From Siphlonurus alternatus (Eukaryota > Arthropoda > Insecta > Ephemeroptera > Siphlonuridae): a stretch of 64,000 bases of DNA. The notes below the pieces were generated by a model that saw only the letters and a list, made by a program, of their open reading frames with translations, ran no database searches and was not told the origin of the DNA. The stretch spans positions 32,000,359-32,064,358 of the forward strand of contig OX463779.1 in assembly GCA_949825025.1 (NCBI GenBank). Reading direction: 5' to 3'. Position 1 is the stretch's first letter, and each line of letters starts with the position of its first letter. A program made the translations under genes and the position numbers. Below are positions 25,702-38,960 of the stretch, in pieces.

Positions 25702-27143
25702 CAACATAATGTAATCAGAGTTACAATTTTATCAATATAATGGCACAACAAATAGTGTAAATAAGTGTAATAAAAAAGTAAGTGTTTAGTTAATGAAAGT
25801 AGTAATAATTAATAAAGATTGATTTTTTTCAAAATTTATTTATAAACATATATTATATGTAATATAAACGCATAATGATATGAATGAATTAGTTATCATC
25901 TACCTGATAGCAAACACCAATGTTATTTTGTTTTAAATTTCCAAGTAAATAAAAAAATAATTATATAAAAATTTCATTGTAAAATAAAGTAAATATATAT
26001 AATGGATATATCAATCAAGCCATGTTACAACTCTAAAATTCAATAACTTTTTAATTAATTTTTTATTGAGTACTGTAATAAATCGAAAGTTCTTTTTTAT
26101 TTAATAATTATACTTTTTTATAAAATAAATTAGCTTTTGCTTTATGAAAAAACAAACAATATTATACCAACGATTTAACAATTTGTTTCTATTGCCTTAC
26201 AATTAAAGGCTCATTGATAATTAAATAATTTATTGATTTTTATTTTGTTTAGAAAATTATGATTTAAAAAAAAAACTGTTTTCAGCGTAAAAATAAAAAT
26301 ATTTCACCATGTCACAACAAATTTTATTATTATTAAGTAAACAAAAAACAGTACGTATATGCAGGAGCCAGTATTTTACAAATTTGCAAGTGATGTGAAA
26401 TTTGGAGATGGAACAACTAATTGTATAATAAACATTATATACATATGGAATAACTAATAAAAAAAGTACAATGTAGGATTCCATTACCTGTTCGTGCAAA
26501 ATATAAGCTGATCAACTTGTCACAACTCCAGGTAATTAATAATTAGCGCAAAACAGAAACTTATTCAAGAATATAGCTTAAAACACCCATAACAAAAATT
26601 TTGCAACTGGGGAAAATGCAATGTGCCTTATGACTTTTCTATGATCATTTTGATTTGAAATAAATTTCTATGTTAATGTACTTTTTGCAATGATAAACAA
26701 TATAGTTTAATTATATAGGAGGGTCCAAATCCATGCATTTCCAGAAGATATATTAAGTTCGCAACGAAATAATCATAATATATTTACAATCATTACGTAA
26801 GAACGAACTACTTGTCATTCACATCACAATATATGTTGAACTTACATAACCCATAAAGACAGAAGAAATGTTTGCGCATATCTCATACATGACGAGCGAG
26901 TGTCGCAATATTTGTGGGCGCGGGTTGCGGAGGTGTCAGGAGTAATCCCAACATTTGAAACACAGCTCTACTTCAGCACTCAGTAAAATTTGTGAGCTTA
27001 TATTTAGGTATCTTTACATGAAAACAAAAAGTTTTATCATCAAATAAACATAGTTCATACAAGAAAAAATATTATCCAACATGGTGGACTCAAGAGTTTT
27101 CACCAAAAAAACTTCCGCATGAAAAACTATTTCCATGTTATAA
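25702..27143. other. AT-rich span, nothing recognised
   Basis: No coding or RNA signal. A short GC-richer patch at 26870-26960 is unassigned. Confidence 0.45.
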
Positions 27144-27428
27144 GCAAAGTCTTCTGCTCGTTGTTAGTAAGCAAAGAATTGTTGTGTAATGTCTGTCGCG
27201 TGAAAGGAAAAACATGGGACGGTTGTTGATTTATATGTTAACTTATGGAAAATAGCCGTTAATTATGAAGTTGAAACGGTTGCCTAGCGCCAACAATGCC
27301 ATTACGTTCTCTGCTCTGGTGGCAAAATTAGGCACTACGTCGTCCCATGTTTGGCAATGAAAAAGGCTTCATGCGACAGACATTATAAACAATGGTTTGT
27401 TACAACCATTGCGAGTAGAAGACTTTGG
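27144..27428. mobile_element. Palindromic MITE-like element, copy 2
   Basis: Imperfect palindrome of about 285 bases. CAAAGTCTTCTGCTCG pairs with CGAGTAGAAGACTTTG, AATGTCTGTCGCGTGAA with TTCATGCGACAGACATT, and AAACATGGGACG with CGTCCCATGTTT. It shares ends and centre with the element at 25440-25701. No coding capacity; presumably mobilised in trans if it is a DNA transposon derivative. Confidence 0.75.
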
Positions 27429-28145
27429 TTAAAAGATAGGATCACGTGGAAAAAAAAACTAGGAACCTAGGGACCAATTAGAACGCAGCATTTGGAATTC
27501 TTGAGCGTAGCTTAAGATTTATAGAACGTTGGGGTTATAGTTATTCTCTTTAAAACTATTGCCCTGAAAGTGTCTATGAAGTTTGTTCGTTTTCGTGGTC
27601 CATGTAAACTTTTCTTTGCTTATATTTTATTTCCATGCCAGCATCACAAAATCCTTACGCTAGAAAGCATAAAACTTGTGGCGTTACAGTAAAAAAAAAA
27701 ATTGTTCCTCTCAGCACCATATTACAGTGTGTTTTTTTTATTGAAGATTGAGTGCGACTTTCAACGCTTTGTGTTACTGCAGTAATTTTTATCATTTATT
27801 ATTCTTATGTGTAGAAATATGCTAATAATACTAATTTCTCATAGGAATTTTCAAGCATCAAATGGAAGGGAGAAATTTATTCTTTTTGTGTATGTCAGTA
27901 ATAAAAAAAAAAGAGCAGTGAAAATACTGTCTTCAGTTGGTGGAAAAAAACATAATACAACATAGGGAGATTAATCTTAATGACTCGTAACTTTTGATGT
28001 AGGCATTGGTACTTTTAAATAATAATCATAAAATTCGCAGGGGACTTTGATTTTTTCCTTGTCATTCTTCAATTGGGTACACTACTTGCTAATTAATCAC
28101 TAAGTCTACTAACAAGAACATTTCAAAATCCTAACTTATAGGTGA
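27429..28145. other. AT-rich span, nothing recognised
   Basis: No gene, RNA or repeat structure is seen apart from short A and T tracts. Confidence 0.45.
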
Positions 28146-28477
28146 GGTAACACGCCCAATGTTAAAAATATTTTCACACACGAAAATCATGAAACATACC
28201 TTAAAATGTTCTTCTCTACTTCTCCAGTCCGTAGTTTAAATATCAGATGTATAAATTCGATTTAGTTTTCGAGTCATGAATTTTTAACGTTGACTAATTT
28301 GACATGGAGAAATGGAGCTGCCGTGCCATGTTAAATTAGTCAACTTCAAAAATTCAAAACTCAAAAACTAGATATACCTGATATTTTAGCTACTGATAGG
28401 GTATGTAGAAGAGAACATTTTAAGATATGTTTCATAATTTGTATGTGTGAGAATTTTTTAACATTGAGCGTGTTACC
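28146..28477. mobile_element. 332-bp imperfect palindrome
   Basis: GGTAACACGCCCAATGTT at the left end pairs with AACATTGAGCGTGTTACC at the right. Inner pairs include AAACATACCTTAAAATGTTC with GAACATTTTAAGATATGTTT, and GACTAATTTGACATGG with CCATGTTAAATTAGTC around the centre near 28318. It resembles a MITE or a snap-back duplicate; no family partner was found elsewhere in the window. Confidence 0.7.
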
Positions 28478-28554
28478 TTGTACCCTTAAGCATTTCACCG
28501 GCTCAACTGGAACAGGATGATCATGGCATGTCCTTGCAATAAATCCTTGCATTT

Positions 28555-28700
28555 AACTGTGACTGAGGGAAACGTGAAAACATCAAACAGGATAGACGGT
28601 GCAGCTTTTGTCAATGATTAGCTGGAAGTGCATTAGTCCAAATCCAGAGAAACTACATATTGGAAAAGCGCATGCAATGACTTATTTCTGGGTGGAAGAA
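28555..28700. repeat. Dispersed repeat, copy A
   Basis: CTGTGACTGAGGGAAA and the following diverged text (GAAAGTGCAATGGTCCAAA-like, then GAAA-GCGCATGCAATGA) match 43705-43835 in the same order and orientation. The family is unknown. Confidence 0.55.
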
Positions 28701-28839
28701 GATTGATTTATTAAAGAACCGTTATACACATGTGCCCCTACACACCACGTCTTTGTGTTATTAAGAAGTGACTGCATGGGAAGTTTGAAGTTATATTATG
28801 GAAATCAAATTTAGTTTTAAAAATAATACGAAGAAATAT

Positions 28840-28980
28840 AATTCGTCGCCTCAGAATGCAAATCACGTAACTACAAAAAAATTTGATGCAGTTTTAAACC
28901 TTATTTTACTAGAACATAAGGGTCAAAGTCCCATCAATTTTTTTTGTAGTTACGTGATTTGCATTCTGAGGCGACGAATT
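28840..28980. mobile_element. Near-perfect hairpin with 49-nt arms
   Basis: 28840-28888 and 28932-28980 are reverse complements with about one mismatch, ending in AATTCGTCGCCTCAGAATGC and enclosing a 43-base loop. The arms are far more conserved than other palindromes here, which suggests recent insertion or gene conversion. No ORF of interest. Could be a MITE, or a structured RNA if transcribed. Confidence 0.8.
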
Positions 28981-29940
28981 GTTAATTAGAAATTATTAAT
29001 TACTTGCTTAATTAATTAGGTAATAAGAATTTTTTAAAATATAATTAATGACAACGTTAAAAGTAGCAAAAATATTGAAAGTAAACAAATAAAGAAATAA
29101 CATACAAATTTTAATTAAAAAAAAAGCAAAAATAAATAACTCTTAGAACATAAAATAAATATTGAAAATAATATCTAAAAATAAAACATGAAAAATCAAA
29201 TTGAAATATATTTTGTTTACAAAGCGCTTTATTTTAAATTTTTTAACCAACATGCTGTATTTTAAAGCCACTCACATATTTCATTAATTATTGATAATGA
29301 AATTACAATGATGTGTGCATGGAAGGGGCGGGAGTTGCAACAGATGTGATCTCGCAAACATATGTGCAGTCCTACATCATTCTCGTGTTAACTAACTGAA
29401 AGTAATAACTATGCACCCAACGGATTGTGCTAATGTAACAATCATACAGCATTTTACTGCCGCACTTAACAATCGTATCACAAAATACTTTGCATGCAGT
29501 TTTATTATTTACACTTACTTGTCAGTATTATGACTTTAATAATTGATTATTGTTTAATGAATGTTTTTTATTATATTTTTTTTTTGTGATTATAATGGAA
29601 GCTTTAATATTGCAAATAATATTTTTAATAATGTAAATGTAGGTAAAATTTTATTTAAATTTTTTTCTAATAATATTTTAATTTTCTGTATTTTATTATG
29701 AATTATTAGAAATAAACTCCCAATGCATATTTTATAAATATTGTATTATCAATCCACATTATTACTTTTTCATACATGATTTATCAATTTTGAACCTCAT
29801 GGAAAATTAGAACTTTTTATTGTTATATTTTTATGTAATTTTATATTCATTAAAATTGCTTTAACTGCATATAAGCTTTTTGAAACTTGTTTTATCCAAA
29901 AATCGGTCAATATATTTAATTAGTTTTTTTATCATTATAT
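28981..29940. other. AT-rich span, nothing recognised
   Basis: A slightly GC-richer stretch at 29320-29470 has no ORF or RNA signature. The remainder is AT-rich. Confidence 0.45.
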
Positions 29941-30054
29941 TCACGATGGAGTTATCCAACTTTCTCACTAACAACATTTAGAGTCATTGATTTAAAATGG
30001 CCTAAACGTGGTTAGTGAGAAACCTGGGTAACTGTCTTCGCGTGAAACGCACCC
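29941..30054. mobile_element. GATTCACGAA-family MITE, copy
   Basis: Short palindrome with TTTCTCACTAAC and GTTAGTGAGAAA inverted around ATTGATTTAAAATGG. It ends in CTTCGCGTGAAACGCACCC, the family end. Related copies are at 33810, 41792 and 55785, with a half copy at 35574. Confidence 0.65.
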
Positions 30055-30540
30055 TTAAAATTACGAGCATATAGGAGAGAATGCATTTTATAAGGTAAAT
30101 ATTTAGATAGTTGCGAAGCTACACAGAAAAAGTAAGACTTCGTGTTTTGAGATGATAATGTTTGAATTAATTTTAACACGAATATTTTATTAAAGTTGTT
30201 ATTATTAACGAACTAGTATATGATTAAAATTAACGAATCTTTAAAAAAAAAAATGATTTCTATATTTTTTTTAAAACTGTGACATTTTTATTATATATAG
30301 AGAAGGGAAGAGACAGTACAAGTTACAAGTCAAGGGACTAGATGGATCACTTTTTAACAAAAGAAACAAAGATATCAAGCTGCTGAAACTAAAATCTCGA
30401 CTAACTTTTTCCTACTGACTTGATTTTTGACTTTTATAAATTTAAACCGAGATTTTTAAATAAAACACAATACTTTTTTATTTTAATGTTTTTCTTGTAT
30501 TATAATTAATACATTCTTGTTCATTGCGTAATTTTTTTGT

Positions 30541-30650
30541 GACGTAGCTATTTCTGACATCTTGATATTATTTGTTCACTTTGTGGCATGTATGGGCATC
30601 CATTTTCCTTTTCTAGCTGCCAATTGAGTTATTTTGTTCCCTCCAAAACA
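30541..30650. repeat. Dispersed repeat, copy 1 of GACGTAGCT family
   Basis: GACGTAGCTATTTCTGA, TTGTTCACTTTGTG, and then CAATTGAGTTATTTTG occur in the same order as GACGTAGCTGCTTCTGA, TTGTTCACTTTGTG and CAATTGGCTTATTTTG at 36968-37080. Unknown repeat class. Confidence 0.55.
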
Positions 30651-30779
30651 TGTAATTTTTAACCCAAATAATTTTTTTTTTTTTTTTTTTTAAATCAAAC
30701 TAAATTAAAGAAAAAGTCACGCAGTAACTTTAAGATTAGTTTCACTTCTTACTAAAAGGCAAAAATTTGACCTAAACTG

Positions 30780-30895
30780 TTGGTTTTATCACACCCTTGA
30801 AACCCGATTGAATTGGTACCCAGAATGGCAGATTTAAACGACAATCGTTACTGGTCTAATGCACTTGGGTCTAGTCTTTTAACCACTGCAATGAC
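30780..30895 (-). repeat. Possible tRNA-derived SINE head
   Basis: On the minus strand, GCAGTGGTTAAAAGACTAG (30872-30890) resembles a class II (Ser/Leu) tRNA box A. About 57 bases downstream, GTTTAAATC (30831-30839) is one change from a box B core GTTCAAATC. The spacing suits a Pol III promoter. It does not fold as an intact tRNA by eye; a SINE relic is the best guess. Confidence 0.35.
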
Positions 30896-32046
30896 GTGTA
30901 TTTTATTGCCGAGATAAAATGTGGGTGGACTTATAACTGTTAATTAGATTAATTTAGATGGTAATGAATTTTCATGCTCATTGCGTAGATAACGCCGCAA
31001 GTTACTGAAAATTATAAAACCTTCGTTATGATGTGCTGAGTAGCGAGATTAATATCATCTTGATGAAATTTATTCCTTCGTCCCAAGTTATAAAAATAAA
31101 TTTTATAGCCTGCAATAAAAAATTATAAATAATTTTAATATGCATTTTATTTTTTAATTAAATTTAACTTTAAAAATTTATGTATTTTTCAAATTACATT
31201 TTCCCCTCCCACCCTTAATATTAAATATATATGAATTGTAATTTATTCTTGTTTAATAGTATTGCAAATTGTAAGCGTATCAAAATTATTTTTAATAATT
31301 TTTTTGTGTCATGAAGGAATTCTTTCTTTAAAATGACTTTTGATCTATAATTTATGTGTCATGTGACTTAAAAAAAATCAAACATGTTAATTTTAAAATA
31401 TATTACTCGTAGCTATATCATTTCAATAAAATGATAATATGTAAATTAGAATAATCTTTACAACTTCCTGAATAAATTATCCCTAGTAGGACCAACACGC
31501 GTAAGTTGATATTGTAGATTTAAATTTTCGAAAAAATAAGCATTTTTTTTTATAAAAAACAACAACATAAAAACTTGTAATTTTTTATAACAAAAAAAAT
31601 TGAGATTTTCTTTTTATTATTTCAGATAAAAAAAAAAACTATAAAATATGAGAAGTTTATAAAAAATTCATAAGTTTCATCAAAAGATAAACAATGTACA
31701 AAATGCTTGAAGGCACATTGAAGAACACGGTAGAAAAGGTGAGATATTGAACAAAACAGAGTACTTTTTATGTTTAAAGTTGAATAAATACATAAATTTT
31801 TATATGTTAATAAAGCGTTAAAAAAATTGTTTATAAATTCGTGACAACTTACTTTTCTTTAGAGAATTGCTTTAAAAACCTAGGGGAGTAGCCTCCTGAT
31901 GATTGCCCACAAATTTCAAAGCTGCTGTTAAATGATTGACCCCCAATTCAGTAAGGGGTAATTAAAATTCCGATTGAAGTGTACTTTTTAATTTTATCAT
32001 AATCAATTTTCAGATTCCTTAAAAATTTCATTTTTGATTCATTTGG
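30896..32046. other. AT-rich span, nothing recognised
   Basis: No coding, RNA or repeat structure apart from A/T tracts. Confidence 0.45.
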
Positions 32047-32377
32047 AATGGACAACATACAAGAAAAAAATTATTGCAGAAATGAATAAAGGGTACCAAA
32101 TTATGCTACTCTGATTTTTTTCAGATTTTTTTGAGACCCGGAACTATTTTTAAATAATTGTTGAAAGTTCTGTAATGTAAGTTGGCACCCCTGAATCCTT
32201 AATAAAAAGGATAGTGCCTGGACGCCTATTAACGCCTCCAGGGGGCGTGGTCGCACTCTTTCAATAATTATTTAAAAATAGTTCTGGGTCTCCAAAAAAT
32301 CTGAAAAATTCAGAGTAGCATAATTTCGTACTCTCTATTCATTTCTGTAATAAAAAAAATCATGTATGTTGTCCATT
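32047..32377. mobile_element. AATGGACAAC-ended MITE, copy 1
   Basis: The 331-base palindrome has ends AATGGACAAC / GTTGTCCATT. Inner pairs include TTATTGCAGAAATGAATA with TATTCATTTCTGTAATA, and TTTTTAAATAATTGTTGAAAG with CTTTCAATAATTATTTAAAA. The central GC-rich part contains CCTCCAGGGGGCGTGG at 32235-32250. Second copy at 35270-35573, partial copy near 62360-62448. No ORF. Confidence 0.8.
32235..32250 (+). promoter_or_regulatory. CTCF-like motif inside a MITE
   Basis: CCTCCAGGGGGCGTGG is close to the CTCF core CCASCAGGGGGCGCTG. It is carried in the centre of the palindromic element. Binding is untested. Confidence 0.3.
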
Positions 32378-33809
32378 GTCAACATTCTCAGCATAATAAA
32401 AGGTAACACTCGTCGCCTTAGAATTTTATTATATATAATGAAAATAGTTATAAAAAAGGCTGCAAACATAAATTTTACAAGGAGACGAGTATACCTAGAA
32501 ATGAGAGAAAATACGGTCTTATCAAAAAATTAATTTTAATACTCTGCATGCATTGCTATCTCACTCTTTGAGAGTTTTAACTAAACCAGCCAAGAAAAAG
32601 TATAGGAAAAGTAAATTTTTAATGGTTTTCTTATTAAGAAAGTTGCATTTATCTGAACGTAATTTTCTGTACTTATTGAGTTGAAACATACGTCAAAGGC
32701 AGCTATATTATTATTTAACTACCACACTCGAGAACAGTGTTTAATGTCGACCTATATAGCACCACTACGTCACTACATTGGGGCCAGCCACACTATTTAC
32801 TAGTACAGCAATGAACACAAAAAAAAAAAAAGAAAAAAAAAAAGAAAAAAAAAAAAGAAAAAAAAAAGAAAGAAAGAAACAAAAAACTCTCATCTCCTTT
32901 TGAATTACGATATAGTAAATATGCATATTCGTATATTTTATGAAACATTATCTTGATATTGTATGTAGAAGCATTAGCTCTTTTGTTGTAAAAGTCTTTG
33001 TAAAAACTACATTATCTAAAAAGTTTTTAGAATATATTTATTATATATATACCTCTATGTCTATGCTTTTGTTATAATATATAGAAAGAAAATGTAATAT
33101 AATATAAATACAAAGCATGTAAGGTATAAATTTTTGCATTTTAATGATATTTTTAATGTTTTATATGGAAATTACCAATATTATGTTATTAAATTATACT
33201 AATAAAATATTAATGTTTATAAAAGCTTAGATATTGATAAAAAAAGTATTGTTTTTCACTTAATGATTTACATAAATTATTTATATAAGAACCTGACTCA
33301 CATTACATTTTTATGTTTATATAGTGTAGTAAAAAATATACTAAAATGACAGTCCTATTATATTTTTTTAAATAGAATAAATTTTGAATTTTAATGATGA
33401 TATATTATTTCTACCTTCTAATGTAGTTAAATGATAACATTATCAGAAAGTAACAAAACTGGAATATGTTCCTAGCGTGTTTTATATTATATAGTCGTCT
33501 TAAAATACATTTTATTATTGAGTTATCACCGGATTTTAACGTCCACTAGCTAGCACGTCATGTGTCACTTTGACGTTTCAATGTTGTCCTTTTTTACTGC
33601 AGCAATAACATAAAATTCACTCCAAGCATTTGCTACATTAAAGTTTTACATAATAAAATATTGATCAATATTCATGATTGATAATAAATATTTAAAAAAA
33701 ATCCTGCAAAAAGAATGTGTCAGGTGAATTGTCAATCTAGTAAAAATAATAACAATCTACATGTCACTTTGGTTCAATTAAAAAATTACATTTCTAAAAA
33801 AAATATATA
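32378..33809. other. AT-rich span with A-rich simple repeat
   Basis: Contains an (AAAAAAAG)n-like tract at about 32819-32880. No gene is seen. Confidence 0.5.
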
Positions 33810-33968
33810 ATGGGCGCGATTCACGAAGCAGTTAGCCCCAGGTTTCTAACCACGTTTAGCTTAACTACGTTTAACTAGGTGGTTTAACACGTAAAAAAGG
33901 TATAGTTAAATTTGGTTAAGCTAAACATGGTTAGAAAGCTGGCTAACTGCTTCGTGAATCGCACCCAT
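33810..33968. mobile_element. GATTCACGAA-family MITE, best-preserved copy
   Basis: AATGGGCGCGATTCACGAAG and CTTCGTGAATCGCACCCATT are inverted ends. The inner pair CTAACCACGTTTAGCTTAAC / GTTAAGCTAAACATGGTTAG continues the palindrome, giving about 159 bases. The flanks are TA-rich and may hide a short TA or TTA duplication. Confidence 0.8.
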
Positions 33969-34781
33969 TATTTATTTATACAGATATTAGATATAGTCTA
34001 TAATGTTTATTATATTTTATTAAATATGTTTATTATATTTTTTGGTACAGTTTTAAAATAAAGAAATTTATGCTGATGATAGCCGGAATTGCATTATATA
34101 AGCATATAAAAATCTTTAAAATCTGTGTCTGGAATAATTTAATTGTATGAAAAATATCATAGATTAATATACCCTAGACGCAAATTTAGCAGTTTAAATG
34201 TTGAAAATTGAAAAATAAAAATTGTCATATGGCCTTCTAAGATTTGAATGATTTATAAATAATAACTCACTGTTCTCACTATACTTTTTTATATTTATGA
34301 TTTTCTGTTCATCAAAGACAATTGTAATTTAAAAATAACAAAAAAATCTCATAAAAAGTATATATATATATTTCATAGTATGTGCCATGGGGAGAAAAAA
34401 AAAATCATACAAAATTTATTCCACATATTGAATATTGTGTTTCTTATGTTTGACGTTGCTCTGATATATTGTATCAAGACGAGATCGAATACATCCGAGA
34501 GTAAAAAAAAAAAAAACAAAAAAAAAACAAACAAACAATAAGTTGGTTTGACGTAAACATATTTACGGTACGTTGTGTGGTGGAGTCTTTGTGAAAAACA
34601 CGTCGTGAGTGGTGACGTCCAATTTTGCAGAACGTAATAATATTTACAACGTCCTAGGCTCATGATATATTCTTAGAATATGCAATTTATTTTATCGTTA
34701 ATTAACCTGCATAGCGTACAAGATTAATTTTAAAATTTATTTTAAATGTTACTTTACATATTATGCTAATGGTGTAAGCAT
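33969..34781. other. AT-rich span, nothing recognised
   Basis: Only short A-rich tracts (about 34385-34400 and 34503-34535). ORFs here have no family features. Confidence 0.45.
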
Positions 34782-34977
<196 letters not shown>

Positions 34978-35269
34978 AAAAAAGTATTGCTATATAACAA
35001 ACTCGTACGAATAATGAGCGGTCATGACCTGATTCAAAATTCTCATCATTTGATACATTAGCTATACAGAAAACCATCATGAAAATCTGTAGCAGGAAGC
35101 CCTGCAGACCTTAAAATGTATACCTAATATATACCTACCAAATGTAAGGCACTTTTCCGTGTCTAATCATATATAGACCTGAATTACAACCTGTGACCTT
35201 TTTCATGTGAGGCTGGAGCAAATATCCAACAATGCTCGTTTATTAAAAAAAAATCTGTAAATTCGAAAA

Positions 35270-35573
35270 AATGGACAACCAGCATGACTTTTTTATTGCA
35301 GAAATGAATAGAGTGTGCCAAATTATGATGCTCTGATTTTTTTAAACTATTAAAAAAAAAAATGAAAGGGCGGTCACGCCCATTGGAGGCATAAATAGGC
35401 GCTTAGGCTCTATCCTTTTTATTAAGGATCCAGGGGGGCCAACAGAACTTGCAGAACTTTCAATAATTGTTAAAAAAAAATAGTTCCGGGACTCAAACAA
35501 ATCTGAAAAAATTCATGATATGAATCATAATTTCATGTTTGCAACAAAAAAATTGTTATGCACATTGTCCATT
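35270..35573. mobile_element. AATGGACAAC-ended MITE, copy 2
   Basis: Ends AATGGACAAC (35270) and TTGTCCATT (to 35573). Internal TTATTGCAGAAATGAATAGA, TCCTTTTTATTAAGGATCCA and CTTTCAATAATTGTTAAAAA match copy 1 at 32047-32377, with an opposite central orientation. Diverged and non-coding. Confidence 0.75.
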
Positions 35574-35640
35574 CATGCAATTAAGTATTGTCAGTGAGAA
35601 ACTTAGTTATTTGCCTTCGTGAATCGTGAACAGCGGCAGA
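35574..35640. mobile_element. Half copy of the GATTCACGAA MITE
   Basis: AGTGAGAAACTTAGTTA followed by CTTCGTGAATCGTGAAC matches the right half of the family. The left half is absent, perhaps displaced by the adjoining MITE. Confidence 0.5.
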
Positions 35641-36245
35641 AAGAAGTAAGCAAGAGTCTTCTATTTATTTACAATAATTGCTTAAGAAATTTTAATTAAT
35701 TAACTTGACATATAAAAGGGAGGTTTATATTTATTTGTGCTCAATAAACACCCAGAGTGAAATGATTTTTAATAAATGTTAAGTACGCTCATTTTCCTGG
35801 TTTTATACTTGAATAGTAATATAATCAATAGAAAATGTTATTTGGTTAGTAGAAATAAACTTAAAATTGCTTCATTTTCTATTCCAATTAATTTTTACGT
35901 GATGCAAATTAACTTTAAAAGCAAAAAAAAAAAAAATGTTAAATTTGTATTTTTATTACCTTAAATCGTGATTTCAAGTACCATCTTTTATTTATTATTT
36001 AATTATCAACAATAAAATGTTTACAATGTAGTGACGCAGTGAAAAAATTGAGTTACTTAATAAAACAGAAATATTGAACTTTCAAATCAACATAACGTTT
36101 TTCCATGGTGCAGCAAAATGAGTGTGAATTATTCCATTAACAAGTCAGCAAGTCATTAACAGGGCATTTTATTTTTTCCAGTCGTTTACCTCATTTTCCT
36201 CACCATCCCCACAACTTTTGCCCCTCCACCCTCCCTTACCCGCGG
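35641..36245. other. AT-rich span, nothing recognised
   Basis: A C-rich patch at about 36178-36245 precedes the dispersed repeat. No gene is seen. Confidence 0.45.
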
Positions 36246-36320
36246 CACGAGGGATGGTCTGATTGCAACTCAGGCCGCGCAACACCGAGGCAAACTTGAT
36301 TAACTTCGCCAGAGAGAGAA
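36246..36320. repeat. Dispersed CACGAGGGATGG repeat, unexpanded copy
   Basis: Same block as 34782-34860, in the same orientation and diverged at a few positions, ending in a short GAGAGAGA. Confidence 0.75.
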
Positions 36321-36967
36321 AGCAAAACTCAAGAAACCATAATATATAATAAAAATACGAGAACTAAGACTAAGTAAGTCATAAACACAAGGAAGTGAGA
36401 AAAATTATTTACTTTTCACGACATAAGCGATGATGGTAATAATTTAAAAATGCAATTATAAAACATGATTGTATAATTATTTTGTACTAAATGTGTAGTT
36501 AACTAACTTAAAATGTAATTTATTTGAACATTTTATAATTAAAAGCTTGTACATTATTACATTTTTATAATCAAATTTAAATTGCAATTCTTTATTAACT
36601 CACTTAATAATGAATATCAGTCAACATTAAATAATAACTATAATCAAATAATTATTATAGTAATTGAAATTTGTCTATTGTTAACCTATATTACAGTTGT
36701 ATTTATTTATATTTAAATTACAGAGTTGTTAAATTTAATTTAAATAAAGTTATCAATCACTTATTTCAGTAAAGATAATTCTAATTCTCCGTGGTTTCTT
36801 TCCATACTTGGCTTCATACTTCCCACGTCTCTACAACTCTTTGTCGAATGGTTTAAAATTTCCACTGCCTGCTGATGTTTTTCCTTCGTAAAGTTGTTCT
36901 TTTTAAAATGTTATAGTTACATTTTGCTGTGTATGATTTTATTTTAGTTTATTGTATGATATTTGAC
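36321..36967. other. AT-rich span, nothing recognised
   Basis: No coding or structural signal is seen. Confidence 0.45.
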
Positions 36968-37080
36968 GACGTAGCTGCTTCTGATCAACGTTTGGCGGTT
37001 GTTCACTTTGTGTATGGATATATTTGCCTTTTTCAGCCAACACCAATTGGCTTATTTTGCTTTTTGTTCCTTCCCAAATA
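36968..37080. repeat. Dispersed repeat, copy 2 of GACGTAGCT family
   Basis: Matches 30541-30650 in order and orientation (see that entry for shared words). Indels separate the shared blocks. Confidence 0.55.
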
Positions 37081-38960
<1,880 letters not shown>

